Assembly (NCBI RefSeq): GCF_019740315.1
Contig: NZ_JAHXZR010000005.1
Span: 62,001 to 126,000, forward strand
Source: Oceanobacter mangrovi
Lineage (GTDB): Bacteria > Pseudomonadota > Gammaproteobacteria > Pseudomonadales > Oceanobacteraceae
Reading direction: 5' to 3'
DNA: 64,000 nt
The notes under the pieces were generated by a model. It did no database searches and was not told where the DNA came from. It worked only from the letters and a program-made list of their open reading frames with translations. A program made the position numbers and the translations under genes. Positions 31,748 through 39,582 of the stretch are shown here, piece after piece. Positions within the stretch are counted from its first letter, which is position 1. Every line of letters starts with the position of its first letter.

Positions 31748-32197
31748 TTACTCCGCTGGCTTGACCAGAAAATGCGCTCTGGCAGTGGCAATCGGATTGC
31801 TGCGTTCGGTTTGCCAGGCAGTAATGGCGACGTTGGCAATCCGACTACCCTGTCGCCACAACTGGCATTCGGCATAGGTTTCCCGATCTCGCCCGGCGCG
31901 CAAATAATCAAGCGAAAAGTCGACCACCTTGGGCATCGAAGCTGGCTCGGTTTTGATCAGCAGCTGCAAAGCCGCCGCAAGTTCCATAAAACCACCAATC
32001 ACGCCGCCGTGAATGGCAGGCAACATTGGATTTCCAATGTTGTCCGGGTTACGCGGTAATACAAATAACAACTCGTCACCAATGCTCTGTACCTTGATGC
32101 CAATGGTACGGGCGTAAGGAATGGCATCCGCCAGCTGCTGGTAATCACGGTGCTGTTTCACCAACCGCAGCTGTTCGGCGATATTGATGTTGCTCAT
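31748..32197 (-). CDS. PaaI-type hotdog thioesterase (second of a pair)
   Basis: A 149-residue single-hotdog protein. The core AIHGGVIGGFMELAAALQLL matches the HGG motif of the PaaI/YdiI acyl-CoA thioesterase group, but the position usually holding a catalytic Asp or Glu reads FMELAA. It overlaps the upstream hotdog gene by four bases, so both are translated together and may form a hetero-oligomer. Substrate unknown; the domain also occurs in aryl-CoA hydrolases. Confidence 0.85.
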   Translation of the reverse strand: MSNINIAEQLRLVKQHRDYQQLADAIPYARTIGIKVQSIGDELLFVLPRNPDNIGNPMLPAIHGGVIGGFMELAAALQLLIKTEPASMPKVVDFSLDYLRAGRDRETYAECQLWRQGSRIANVAITAWQTERSNPIATARAHFLVKPAE

Positions 32198-32694
32198 GAG
32201 GATGCCTCCCTGGCTTTGACGGTTTGGGCAATCAGCTTGTCGAGGTGGACACCGATGCGCATAAACGACGCGGTGGCCTTGGCCACCAGCTCACCGTCGC
32301 CACTCTGGATCACCCGGCCTTCCACAAACACCACGTTGTCGCTGGCGCGAATCACTCTGGCATCACAAATCAGATCATGATGAGGCTGGGCCGCACGCAT
32401 ATAGTCGGTGCGCAAATCCAGAGTTGGGCACAGTTCGTAACCGGGCAAGGCGCTGAAAACCGCACACCCACAAGAGGTATCCAGCAAGGTGGTCAGACTG
32501 CCGCCATGGACCACTCCGGTATCGGGATTACCCACAATGGCTTCACTGTAGGGCAGCTTGAGTTGGGCGTAACCGTCACCGGCCGCTTCCACCGTCATGC
32601 CCAGTTTGTTGCAGTGAGCCAGCACACCTACGAACTGGCGGCAGGCCCACAGGCTTTCTTCCGCTGTTTTATCAGTCTCTTTATTATTTCCCAT
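32194..32694 (-). CDS. PaaI-type hotdog thioesterase (first of a pair)
   Basis: A 166-residue hotdog thioesterase with the motif GVVHGGSLTTLLDTSCGCAVF, including the HGG and the following Asp expected in the active site. It would hydrolyse acyl-CoA esters in the cytosol. It precedes and overlaps the second hotdog gene, and the two differ enough in sequence to be an old pair rather than a recent duplication. Confidence 0.87.
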   Translation of the reverse strand: MGNNKETDKTAEESLWACRQFVGVLAHCNKLGMTVEAAGDGYAQLKLPYSEAIVGNPDTGVVHGGSLTTLLDTSCGCAVFSALPGYELCPTLDLRTDYMRAAQPHHDLICDARVIRASDNVVFVEGRVIQSGDGELVAKATASFMRIGVHLDKLIAQTVKAREASS

Positions 32695-32882
32695 ATCGAC
32701 ACTTTCAAAGTCTATTTTTGAGATACAGGAACAATACGTTCATATTTCCGACGGCACAAGTAGCCACAGACCAACCAAAGCATTGCCGCGCCGCCGATAA
32801 TTAGTTGGCACCTGTGTTTGCCGATTGGCTAACCGCCGACTATTACTTAAAGACACCCTGCTTCCCCTGATGATGTAACACC

Positions 32883-33257
32883 ATGGCGACCAATGTACTT
32901 ATTTGTGATGACTCCAGTTTTGCCCGAAAACAGATGGCCAGGGCCATTCCGTTGGGCTGGGAAGTTGAAATCCACTTCGCCAGTGATGGCCTTGAAGGGC
33001 TGGAAGCTATCCGGCAAGGCAAAGGGGAAGTGGTTTTTCTTGATCTCACCATGCCCAACCTCGACGGTTACGGCGTACTCGAACACATTCGCCGCGAAGA
33101 TCTGCCCGCCATGGTCGTGGTGGTTTCCGGAGACATTCAGCCAGATGCCCAGGCGCGGGTAATGAATCTTGGTGCCATGGCCTTCATCAAAAAGCCGATT
33201 GATTCGGCCAAGACGGAAGCTGTGTTGACTGAATACGGGATTATGACCAAGGCCTGA
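32883..33257 (+). CDS. Stand-alone response regulator receiver (CheY-like)
   Basis: A 124-residue single-domain receiver. The acidic pocket is D9/D10, the phospho-acceptor is D54 (FLDLTMPNLDG), the switch residue S82 is in VVSGD, and K104-P105 completes the site, so it should be phosphorylated. It has no output domain. It is the first gene of a three-gene unit: the CheC-like gene begins one base after its stop. The neighbouring phosphatase-like protein probably acts on this receiver, which is inference from the pairing. Confidence 0.92.
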   Translation: MATNVLICDDSSFARKQMARAIPLGWEVEIHFASDGLEGLEAIRQGKGEVVFLDLTMPNLDGYGVLEHIRREDLPAMVVVVSGDIQPDAQARVMNLGAMAFIKKPIDSAKTEAVLTEYGIMTKA

Positions 33258-33258
33258 T

Positions 33259-33879
33259 ATGACGACCCAGATACCTCTCGTAACTCTGAGTGACGACCAG
33301 CGCGACTGTTATCAGGAGCTGACCAACGTCGCCATGGGCCAGGCCGCCGACCGACTGGCGCGGTTGCTGGATCATTACGTGGTACTGCCGATTCCACGGG
33401 TTAACCTGATCGAAATCAGCGATCTGCGCATGGCCATTGAAGGAGCCCGCGACGGCGATGCCATTTCAGCGGTGTGCCAGGGTTTTATTGGCAACGGCAT
33501 TGCCGGTGAAGCACTGCTGTTGTTCAACGACACCAGCTACACCGATCTCGCCCGACTGGCCCAGTATCCCGCCAAACTGACCCATCAGGATCAGCTGGAA
33601 ATGCTGATGGACATCAGCTCGCTGTTGATTGGCGCCTGCATTCAGGGCATCGGTGAACAACTGGAAATCCATTTTAACCAGGGCCACCCGGTGATTCTGG
33701 GCCAGCACTGTGATCTCAAGGACATCCTCAACGTCAGCCACCAGAAATGGCGCCGCACGCTGGCGATTGAAATCCACTACACCATGGAAGCCGTCAACGT
33801 AAATTGCGACCTGTTGCTGCTGTTTACCGAAGACTCGGTACAACGCCTGAACAAGAAAATTGACTACCTGCTGGATTGA
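33259..33879 (+). CDS. CheC/CheX-like response-regulator phosphatase, one active site
   Basis: A 206-residue CheC-family protein. The phosphatase signature D/S-x3-E-x2-N-x22-P is intact once: D16, E20, N23, P46. The second repeat keeps the spacing but not the chemistry (E114-x3-D118-x2-S121-x22-P144), so the catalytic Glu and Asn are replaced and only one site should work. CheC proteins hydrolyse CheY-phosphate. Here no chemotaxis genes are near; the partner is probably the receiver just upstream. It ends three bases before the PAS gene start. Confidence 0.8.
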   Translation: MTTQIPLVTLSDDQRDCYQELTNVAMGQAADRLARLLDHYVVLPIPRVNLIEISDLRMAIEGARDGDAISAVCQGFIGNGIAGEALLLFNDTSYTDLARLAQYPAKLTHQDQLEMLMDISSLLIGACIQGIGEQLEIHFNQGHPVILGQHCDLKDILNVSHQKWRRTLAIEIHYTMEAVNVNCDLLLLFTEDSVQRLNKKIDYLLD

Positions 33880-33881
33880 TC

Positions 33882-34814
33882 ATGCCGAACTCCAACATAG
33901 ATATGGGTGACATCCACTGGCTGATGGATATTCTGCAGAATATCGATACCGGCCTGGTGGTACTCGACAAGGATTACAACATCCAGCTCTGGAACGGCTT
34001 TATGGACAGCCACAGCGGCATCAGCCCGCAGCTTGCCAAGGGCCGCAACCTGTTCAAGCTGTTCCCGGATATTCCCGAGCAGTGGTTTCGCCAGAAAGCC
34101 GAGCCGGTTTTTCAGCTGCGCACCCGCACCTTCACCATCTGGGAACAACGGCCACACCTGTTTCATTTCAAGAATTACCGCCCAATTACCGGCCGTGCCA
34201 CCTCGATGTACCAGAACACTGCCATTATTCCGCTGGAATCAATCGACCGTTCGATCAATCACATATGCGTGATCATTTACGACGTCACCGACGCCGCACT
34301 TGCGCAGCAGGAACTACACCACCAACAACAGGAGATCGCCAAACTGACCTGCGTCGATCACCACACAGGTTTGATGGCCCTGAGCGCCTGGCAACACCAA
34401 AGTGCCCGCGAACTGGCCCAGTGTCACCGCGCACCAACTCCGTCGACGATTGCCATTATGGATCTCACCGGTGTTAATCAGCTCGATGACGCCAGCCTTG
34501 CCTGCGTGTTTGGCATTGTCAGCCGCGCCTTGCGCCATACCGATATGGCAACCCTGCTCGATCCCAACCACCTGGCAGTGATGCTGCCAGCCAGTGCTGA
34601 CAGCGATGTGCGCTTTTTTATCGAGCGTATTCGCAAGAGCATCAGCCGCAAGATTCCCACCCTATCCCAACAACATCTGGCCACCGGCATTGCCCAGGCC
34701 AACCCGGATTTCAGCCATCTGAATGACTGGCTGCAAGCAGCACAACACGCCATGCAGCAAGCCCGTCAGCAGCAGGCCGAATGGATTTCAGTTCACTCGT
34801 CTGCTGCTGAATAG
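33882..34814 (+). CDS. PAS domain protein with degenerate GGDEF domain
   Basis: A 310-residue cytosolic protein. Residues 8-125 form a PAS sensor (LQNIDTGLVVLDKDYNIQLWN), followed by a helical linker (ALAQQELHHQQQEIAKLTCVDHHTGL) and a GGDEF-like fold. The signature position reads LDPNHLAVMLP where active diguanylate cyclases have GGDEFAVLLP, and the LTGLxNR block has become TGLMALS, so cyclase activity is unlikely. It may still bind nucleotide or act as a protein switch. I start at ATG 33882; a TTG at 33876 overlaps the previous stop. Third gene of the receiver/CheC cassette. Confidence 0.8.
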   Translation: MPNSNIDMGDIHWLMDILQNIDTGLVVLDKDYNIQLWNGFMDSHSGISPQLAKGRNLFKLFPDIPEQWFRQKAEPVFQLRTRTFTIWEQRPHLFHFKNYRPITGRATSMYQNTAIIPLESIDRSINHICVIIYDVTDAALAQQELHHQQQEIAKLTCVDHHTGLMALSAWQHQSARELAQCHRAPTPSTIAIMDLTGVNQLDDASLACVFGIVSRALRHTDMATLLDPNHLAVMLPASADSDVRFFIERIRKSISRKIPTLSQQHLATGIAQANPDFSHLNDWLQAAQHAMQQARQQQAEWISVHSSAAE

Positions 34815-34851
34815 GCTGAACATTGCGGCGGTTCTCACAAGCGTAAGGTTT

Positions 34852-34879
34852 TTGGTAAAGCCGCAGCGGCTTTAACCAA
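34852..34879. other. Strong hairpin before the GH13 gene
   Basis: TTGGT and AAAGCCGC pair with GCGGCTTT and ACCAA, with one bulge and a minimal loop. It lies 37 bases after the PAS gene stop and 51 bases before the GH13 start. There is no T run, so it may be an operator or mRNA structure rather than an intrinsic terminator. Confidence 0.45.
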
Positions 34880-34929
34880 GGTGTCACGAGTGAACTCTAG
34901 CGTTGGCTATTTCGGGCAGGGAAACAGGC

Positions 34930-36579
34930 ATGAGCTGGTGGAAATACGGGGTGGTATATCAGGTTTATCCACGCAGCTTTCAGGATGGTAACGGTGATGG
35001 TTGTGGCGACTTGCGTGGCCTGATCAATCGTCTTGATTATCTCAACGACGGCACCGAAAACTCCCTTGGCGTGGACGCCATCTGGCTGTCGCCCATTAAT
35101 CCTTCGCCGATGCACGACTTCGGCTATGACGTCTCCGATTATCGCGATATCGACCCTGTGTTTGGCACGCTGGCGGACTTTGACGAGTTAGTGCAGCAGG
35201 CTCATCAACGCAGCATTCGTATTATTCTGGACCTGGTTCTGAATCACACCTCCCACCAGCATCCCTGGTTTCTGGAAAGCTGCCAACCGGGCTCAGCCAA
35301 AGCTGACTGGTATATCTGGCATGAAGGCAAGCAAAGACCGAACAACTGGCAGTCGTGTTTTGGAGGCAGCGGCTGGAGCTGGCATGAGCAACGGCAGGCC
35401 TGGTATTACCACTCGTTTTTGCCGCAGCAGCCGGACCTCAACTGGCGCCACCCGGAAGTGGTGGAAGCAATCCGGGAGTTGCTGGATTTCTGGCTCGAAC
35501 GTGGAGTCGATGGCTTCCGCCTCGATGTGGTGAATTATTATTTCAAGGACCAGCAGCTGCGTAATAATCCGATCGACTGGTTGCGTATCGCCCGCCCCTA
35601 TGACCGTCAGCATCATCATTTCGATCGCGACCAGCCGGAAATGCATCAGGCGTTACAAGCCATGCGGCAATGGATCGACGCCCACCCGGACCGCATGATG
35701 GTCGGCGAAGTTTTTATCGCCGAGACCGATTCTGCCGCCTTGCCTGCCAGTTATTACGGCCAGAACGATCAACTGCATCTTGCCTTTAATCTGGAATTTC
35801 TCCGCACGCCCTTCAGTGCCTGGGCGTTTCGGGAGGCGATTCAGCGCTGGGAAGAATTACTCGGACCGAATAACTGGCCTTGCTACACCCTCAGTAACCA
35901 CGATATCAAACGGCATATTTCCCGCTACGACAAAACCGGTTTTACCCACGACCGTGGCCGTTTATTGGCCTTGCTGTTACTGAGCCTGCGCGGCACTCCC
36001 TTTCTCTATTACGGCGAAGAAATTGGCATGCCCGAACAACGGGTACCACGCCAACACCTGCAGGACCCGGTCGGCTTGCGTTACTGGCCATTGCATCCTG
36101 GCCGCGACGGCTGTCGGCGGCCGATGATGTGGTCACCCGATCCGGCAGATTTCAGCACGGCTGCCAGCAGCTGGCTACCAAACCAGCCACAACCGGGCAT
36201 CAGCGTGCAGGAACAGCAATACAACCCGTCCAGCCTGCTGAGCTGGTACCGCCAACTGATCTGGCTGCGGCGCCGCAATGCCACCCTGCAACGGGGCCAG
36301 TTGAAATTACTCGACAGTGGCTACGAGGTGCTGGTCTTTATGCGTCATGGCAAAAACCTGCCCGGCTTGTTGGTGGTGCTGAATTTCAGCCACTACCCCA
36401 TGGTGATGGATTTGCATCAGGGAGCGATTGCCAAAGTGCTGGCCAACAGCCACGAGCGGCTGGAGTTTGAGGAAGGTGATTTGCTCTTACAGCCGTTGCA
36501 GGGCCTGATTCTCAAGCCCCGTCAGGATTTTCCGATGCCATCAGCGCTGGCCTGCCAACGTAGCCGCGGCGCGTTCTGA
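34930..36579 (+). CDS. GH13 alpha-glucosidase (oligo-1,6-glucosidase type)
   Basis: A 549-residue GH13 enzyme without signal peptide. Conserved regions are in order: DLVLNHTSHQHPWF, the nucleophile Asp in GVDGFRLDVVNYY, the acid/base Glu in MVGEVFIAE, and the transition-state Asp in TLSNHDIKRH. The N terminus MSWWKYGVVYQVYPRSFQDGNGDG is typical of alpha-glucosidases acting on small substrates. ATG 34930 follows AGGGAAACAGGC; a TTG at 34903 lacks support. It lies a short way before the glucosylglycerate genes, so it might hydrolyse glucosylglycerate or sucrose-like sugars, but this is only context. Confidence 0.88.
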   Translation: MSWWKYGVVYQVYPRSFQDGNGDGCGDLRGLINRLDYLNDGTENSLGVDAIWLSPINPSPMHDFGYDVSDYRDIDPVFGTLADFDELVQQAHQRSIRIILDLVLNHTSHQHPWFLESCQPGSAKADWYIWHEGKQRPNNWQSCFGGSGWSWHEQRQAWYYHSFLPQQPDLNWRHPEVVEAIRELLDFWLERGVDGFRLDVVNYYFKDQQLRNNPIDWLRIARPYDRQHHHFDRDQPEMHQALQAMRQWIDAHPDRMMVGEVFIAETDSAALPASYYGQNDQLHLAFNLEFLRTPFSAWAFREAIQRWEELLGPNNWPCYTLSNHDIKRHISRYDKTGFTHDRGRLLALLLLSLRGTPFLYYGEEIGMPEQRVPRQHLQDPVGLRYWPLHPGRDGCRRPMMWSPDPADFSTAASSWLPNQPQPGISVQEQQYNPSSLLSWYRQLIWLRRRNATLQRGQLKLLDSGYEVLVFMRHGKNLPGLLVVLNFSHYPMVMDLHQGAIAKVLANSHERLEFEEGDLLLQPLQGLILKPRQDFPMPSALACQRSRGAF

Positions 36580-36613
36580 CATCTGCAGGCCACGCTGACA
36601 AGCTGCGGCCTGT

Positions 36614-37465
36614 CTAGGGCGCGAACAACTGATCGCGGTAGGAATGTGAGGGATAAATACCAAAGATACGAATATCACGGGCGAAATAGGCCAGTTCGTT
36701 AAGCGCCAGCTGCATCTGGGCGTCTTGCGGATGACCCTGAATATCTGCATGGAACAGGCTGGCTTCCATGCTGTTACCATCCATATAGCTTTCCAGTCGC
36801 AGCAGGTTTAGACCGTTGGTGGCAAAGCCGCCGAGCGCCTTGTACAAGGCTGCCGGAATGTTGCGCACCGAAAACAACAAGCTGGTGATATAGACAGTGT
36901 CTGGCTGGCGCTCTTCGTGTTGATGCTCGCGGGCAAACACCAGAAAACGGGTGGTATTCCCCATCACGTCCTGAAAGTTTTCATGAATCACTTCGAGACC
37001 ATACAGCTCTGCCGCCAGCGATGAAGCAATCGCCGCCCTCTTGCGGTTATTGCCTGCCGCCAGATTCTGGGCTTCCTGGGCAGTATCCATCGACGGAATG
37101 GCCTTCATGCCCAAATTGACAATACGCTGATGACATTGCGCCAGAGCCTGCGGATGCGAAGCCACTTCTTCGATGTCCATCAGGGCGACGCCCGGCAAGG
37201 CCAGCAAGCAGTGGTTGACCGGCTCAAAATGCTCGGCAATCGCAAACAAATGAGTCCGCGGAATAATCCGGTAGATCTCCTCGACCCGGCCTGCGGTGGA
37301 GTTTTCCAGCGGAATCATGGCCCGCTCGGCCTGGCCGCTGGTGACCAGCTCCAACGCGGACTGGAAATCCTCACAGGGCAAGACTTCCCAATCCGGGAAC
37401 ACCCGGCTACACGCCAAATGGGAATAGGCACCGGCCGTTCCCTGATATGCCACACGGCGAACCAT
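36614..37465 (-). CDS. pheA: Stand-alone prephenate dehydratase
   Basis: A 283-residue enzyme making phenylpyruvate from prephenate. The dehydratase domain has VAYQGTAGAYSHLA, IPLENSTAGRV and the TRF motif in GNTTRFLVFA; an ACT domain follows for phenylalanine feedback (SVRNIPAALYKALGGFATNGLNLLRLES). ATG 37465 has AGGAG seven bases upstream; earlier in-frame ATGs have none. There is no fused chorismate mutase, unlike the usual gammaproteobacterial P-protein. It may be a second isoenzyme. Confidence 0.92.
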   Translation of the reverse strand: MVRRVAYQGTAGAYSHLACSRVFPDWEVLPCEDFQSALELVTSGQAERAMIPLENSTAGRVEEIYRIIPRTHLFAIAEHFEPVNHCLLALPGVALMDIEEVASHPQALAQCHQRIVNLGMKAIPSMDTAQEAQNLAAGNNRKRAAIASSLAAELYGLEVIHENFQDVMGNTTRFLVFAREHQHEERQPDTVYITSLLFSVRNIPAALYKALGGFATNGLNLLRLESYMDGNSMEASLFHADIQGHPQDAQMQLALNELAYFARDIRIFGIYPSHSYRDQLFAP

Positions 37466-37816
37466 CAATGACTCCTGATTATTCTGGTTTTTATCGTTAA
37501 TCATATTTTTGCACCAGAACAGGGCGAAAACCCCAAAACCGTGCATCAATTGCGCCAGTAGCGGGCTACCTGTCTATTAACAACGCCGACAGTATGCATC
37601 AATTGTGAGCACTGCTCACCTGTTGTTAGCACTGCCAGTGATGCTAAGCCCCTGACCGGGTTTCAGCAGCAGGGATTTTGTGGTGGCAGATATTTGACCG
37701 CTTTGACCAGGTCACTGGCACGCAACCTGCTAAGCTATTTATACGTGCTGTTAACCACCACACCAACGCCAGCACTGCCACGCGGCTGTGCAGCGCAAGT
37801 ATCAAGGTAACTGTTT
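37466..37816. promoter_or_regulatory. Divergent region with nested palindromes
   Basis: The 350 bp between pheA and the glycerate kinase gene hold no ORF I trust. A 15-bp palindrome GTGAGCA-C-TGCTCAC (37605-37619) is enclosed by TAACAAC (37578-37584) and GTTGTTA (37622-37628), and CACTG-C-CAGTG follows at 37630-37640. This looks like an operator array for one of the flanking genes. Confidence 0.5.
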
Positions 37817-38740
37817 ATGACCGACCTGTGGCCTCTGGAGCGACCGCTGGAAGACAAGACACGCCGGGTTCTGGCGAGCAACCGTTCAGCTTTGCAGGAC
37901 CTGCCCGAGCCATGGTTACGCCAGTGGGACAGCGTCTGGTTGCCCGTCGCCTGCTGGGTGGCGCAGCAAAAGTTACAGATTGGTGGCGTGCCGATCTTTG
38001 GTATTCATGGCGGTCAGGGTTCCGGCAAATCCACTCTCAGTCAGGGATTGGCCAAGCTGTTTCGCGCCGCGCTGGGCTGGAATTGCGTGGTGGTTTCTAT
38101 CGATGACCTCTACCTCAGCCATGCGGAACGCCAGCAACTGAGCCAAACCGTTCACCCGTTACTGGCGACTCGCGGCGTGCCCGGCACCCACGACGCCGAA
38201 CTCGGCCAACAACTGTTTCAGCAGCTCAAGAATCTTCACCCGGGTGACCTGCTGGCCATGCCAGCGTTCGACAAGGCTTCGGATGATCGGTTACCGCGCA
38301 GCCAGTGGCACCAGTGTGTTGGCCCGGTCGATCTGATTCTGTTTGAAGGCTGGTGTGTTGGCTGCGAAGCCGCCAGCGACGCCAGCCTGCAGACACCGGT
38401 CAATGAACTGGAAGCCAGTGAAGATGCCGACGGCCACTGGCGTCAATGGGTCAACCAGCATTTGCAAACCGATTACAAAGCCTGGTTTGCCATGCTCGAC
38501 AGGCTGATTATGCTGAAAGTACCGGGCATGAATGCGGTACTCGAATGGCGCGGCCAACAGGAGCAGGAAAACCGTCGTAATGCGAAGGGAGCCGATGATC
38601 GTTCAATGGATCAGGCGGCGCTAATACGCTTCATCCAGCATTATCAACGGTTGACCGAAAATGCCCTGCAAAACCTGCCCGCCAGCGCCGATCTGGTACT
38701 TGAATTAAACAGTGCCCACGCAGTGCACAAGATTCTATAG
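37817..38740 (+). CDS. P-loop glycerate 3-kinase-like enzyme (GLYK family)
   Basis: A 307-residue kinase with Walker A FGIHGGQGSGKSTLS at about residues 61-75 and the substrate-side motif VVSIDDLYLSHAER, the pattern of the plant-type D-glycerate 3-kinase (GLYK)/PRK-like family. PAFDKASDDRLP and LFEGWCVGCE are further GLYK blocks. It would convert glycerate plus ATP to 3-phosphoglycerate. It stands 21 bases before the glucosyl-3-phosphoglycerate phosphatase gene, where it could return the glycerate freed by phosphorolysis of glucosylglycerate. Assignment to glycerate is family knowledge plus context. Confidence 0.82.
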   Translation: MTDLWPLERPLEDKTRRVLASNRSALQDLPEPWLRQWDSVWLPVACWVAQQKLQIGGVPIFGIHGGQGSGKSTLSQGLAKLFRAALGWNCVVVSIDDLYLSHAERQQLSQTVHPLLATRGVPGTHDAELGQQLFQQLKNLHPGDLLAMPAFDKASDDRLPRSQWHQCVGPVDLILFEGWCVGCEAASDASLQTPVNELEASEDADGHWRQWVNQHLQTDYKAWFAMLDRLIMLKVPGMNAVLEWRGQQEQENRRNAKGADDRSMDQAALIRFIQHYQRLTENALQNLPASADLVLELNSAHAVHKIL

Positions 38741-38761
38741 CCCTAAGCCACAGGAGGCCGT

Positions 38762-39571
38762 ATGACCACTCAGAGCCGCGTTAATCAGCCAGCCATTGCA
38801 CTGGTGGTAATCACCGATCTGGACGGCACCCTGCTGGACCATTTCAATTACAGCGCGGCGGCCGCCCAACCGGCGCTCAAGCGGCTCAGGAAAATGCACA
38901 TTCCGGTGGTGTTCAATACCAGCAAGACCTGCGATGAAGTCGCGGGTTTGCGCCATGAGCTGGACAACACAGATCCGTTCGTCTGTGAAAACGGCAGCGT
39001 TATTCACATTCCGAAATCCGAAGGCGGCGGTTACAACAGCGAGATTCTTGGCACCAGTTATGTCCAGATTCTCAAGGTATTGCACCACATGCACCAACAG
39101 GGCTTCCACTTCCGTGGTTTTAACGACATGCCAGCCTCCGAGGTGGCGGCCCTGACCGGCCTGCCACAAGACAAGGCCTGGCTGTCGAAAAAGCGCGCGG
39201 CATCAGAACCCATCATCTGGCACGACTCTGACGACGCCCTGACTGATTTTCGCAACCAGCTGGAAGCAGCCGGGCTGCAACTCACCAAAGGCGGCCGTTT
39301 CTATCACGTGATGGGACAGGCCGACAAAGCCTCCGGACTGGCCTTCGCCCGTGATTTTTATCAGCATCTGTGGGATCAACCCGTGAAGGTAGTTGCACTT
39401 GGCGACGGTGAAAACGACCGTGCCATGCTGGAAGCCGCCGATTACCCGATTGTTATTCCGGGGGAAAAACAAACCCTGTCAATCGACAACCCAAATGCCG
39501 TAACAGCCCCACGCAAGGGGCCAGCGGGATGGAACCACTGCATTATCGAATTGCTTGAAAAACTACAATAA
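38762..39571 (+). CDS. gpgP: Glucosyl/mannosyl-3-phosphoglycerate phosphatase (HAD-IIB)
   Basis: A 269-residue HAD phosphatase. The nucleophile motif is VITDLDGTLLDH, motif II is VFNTSKT, and motif IV is VALGDGENDRAML; SENGS-type contact appears as VCENGSVIH. The family member mannosyl-3-phosphoglycerate phosphatase removes the phosphate from the sugar-phosphoglycerate. As the next gene encodes GpgS, glucosyl-3-phosphoglycerate is the likely substrate. AGGAGG lies just before ATG 38762. Confidence 0.88.
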   Translation: MTTQSRVNQPAIALVVITDLDGTLLDHFNYSAAAAQPALKRLRKMHIPVVFNTSKTCDEVAGLRHELDNTDPFVCENGSVIHIPKSEGGGYNSEILGTSYVQILKVLHHMHQQGFHFRGFNDMPASEVAALTGLPQDKAWLSKKRAASEPIIWHDSDDALTDFRNQLEAAGLQLTKGGRFYHVMGQADKASGLAFARDFYQHLWDQPVKVVALGDGENDRAMLEAADYPIVIPGEKQTLSIDNPNAVTAPRKGPAGWNHCIIELLEKLQ

Positions 39572-39582
39572 GGAGCCTGTAG

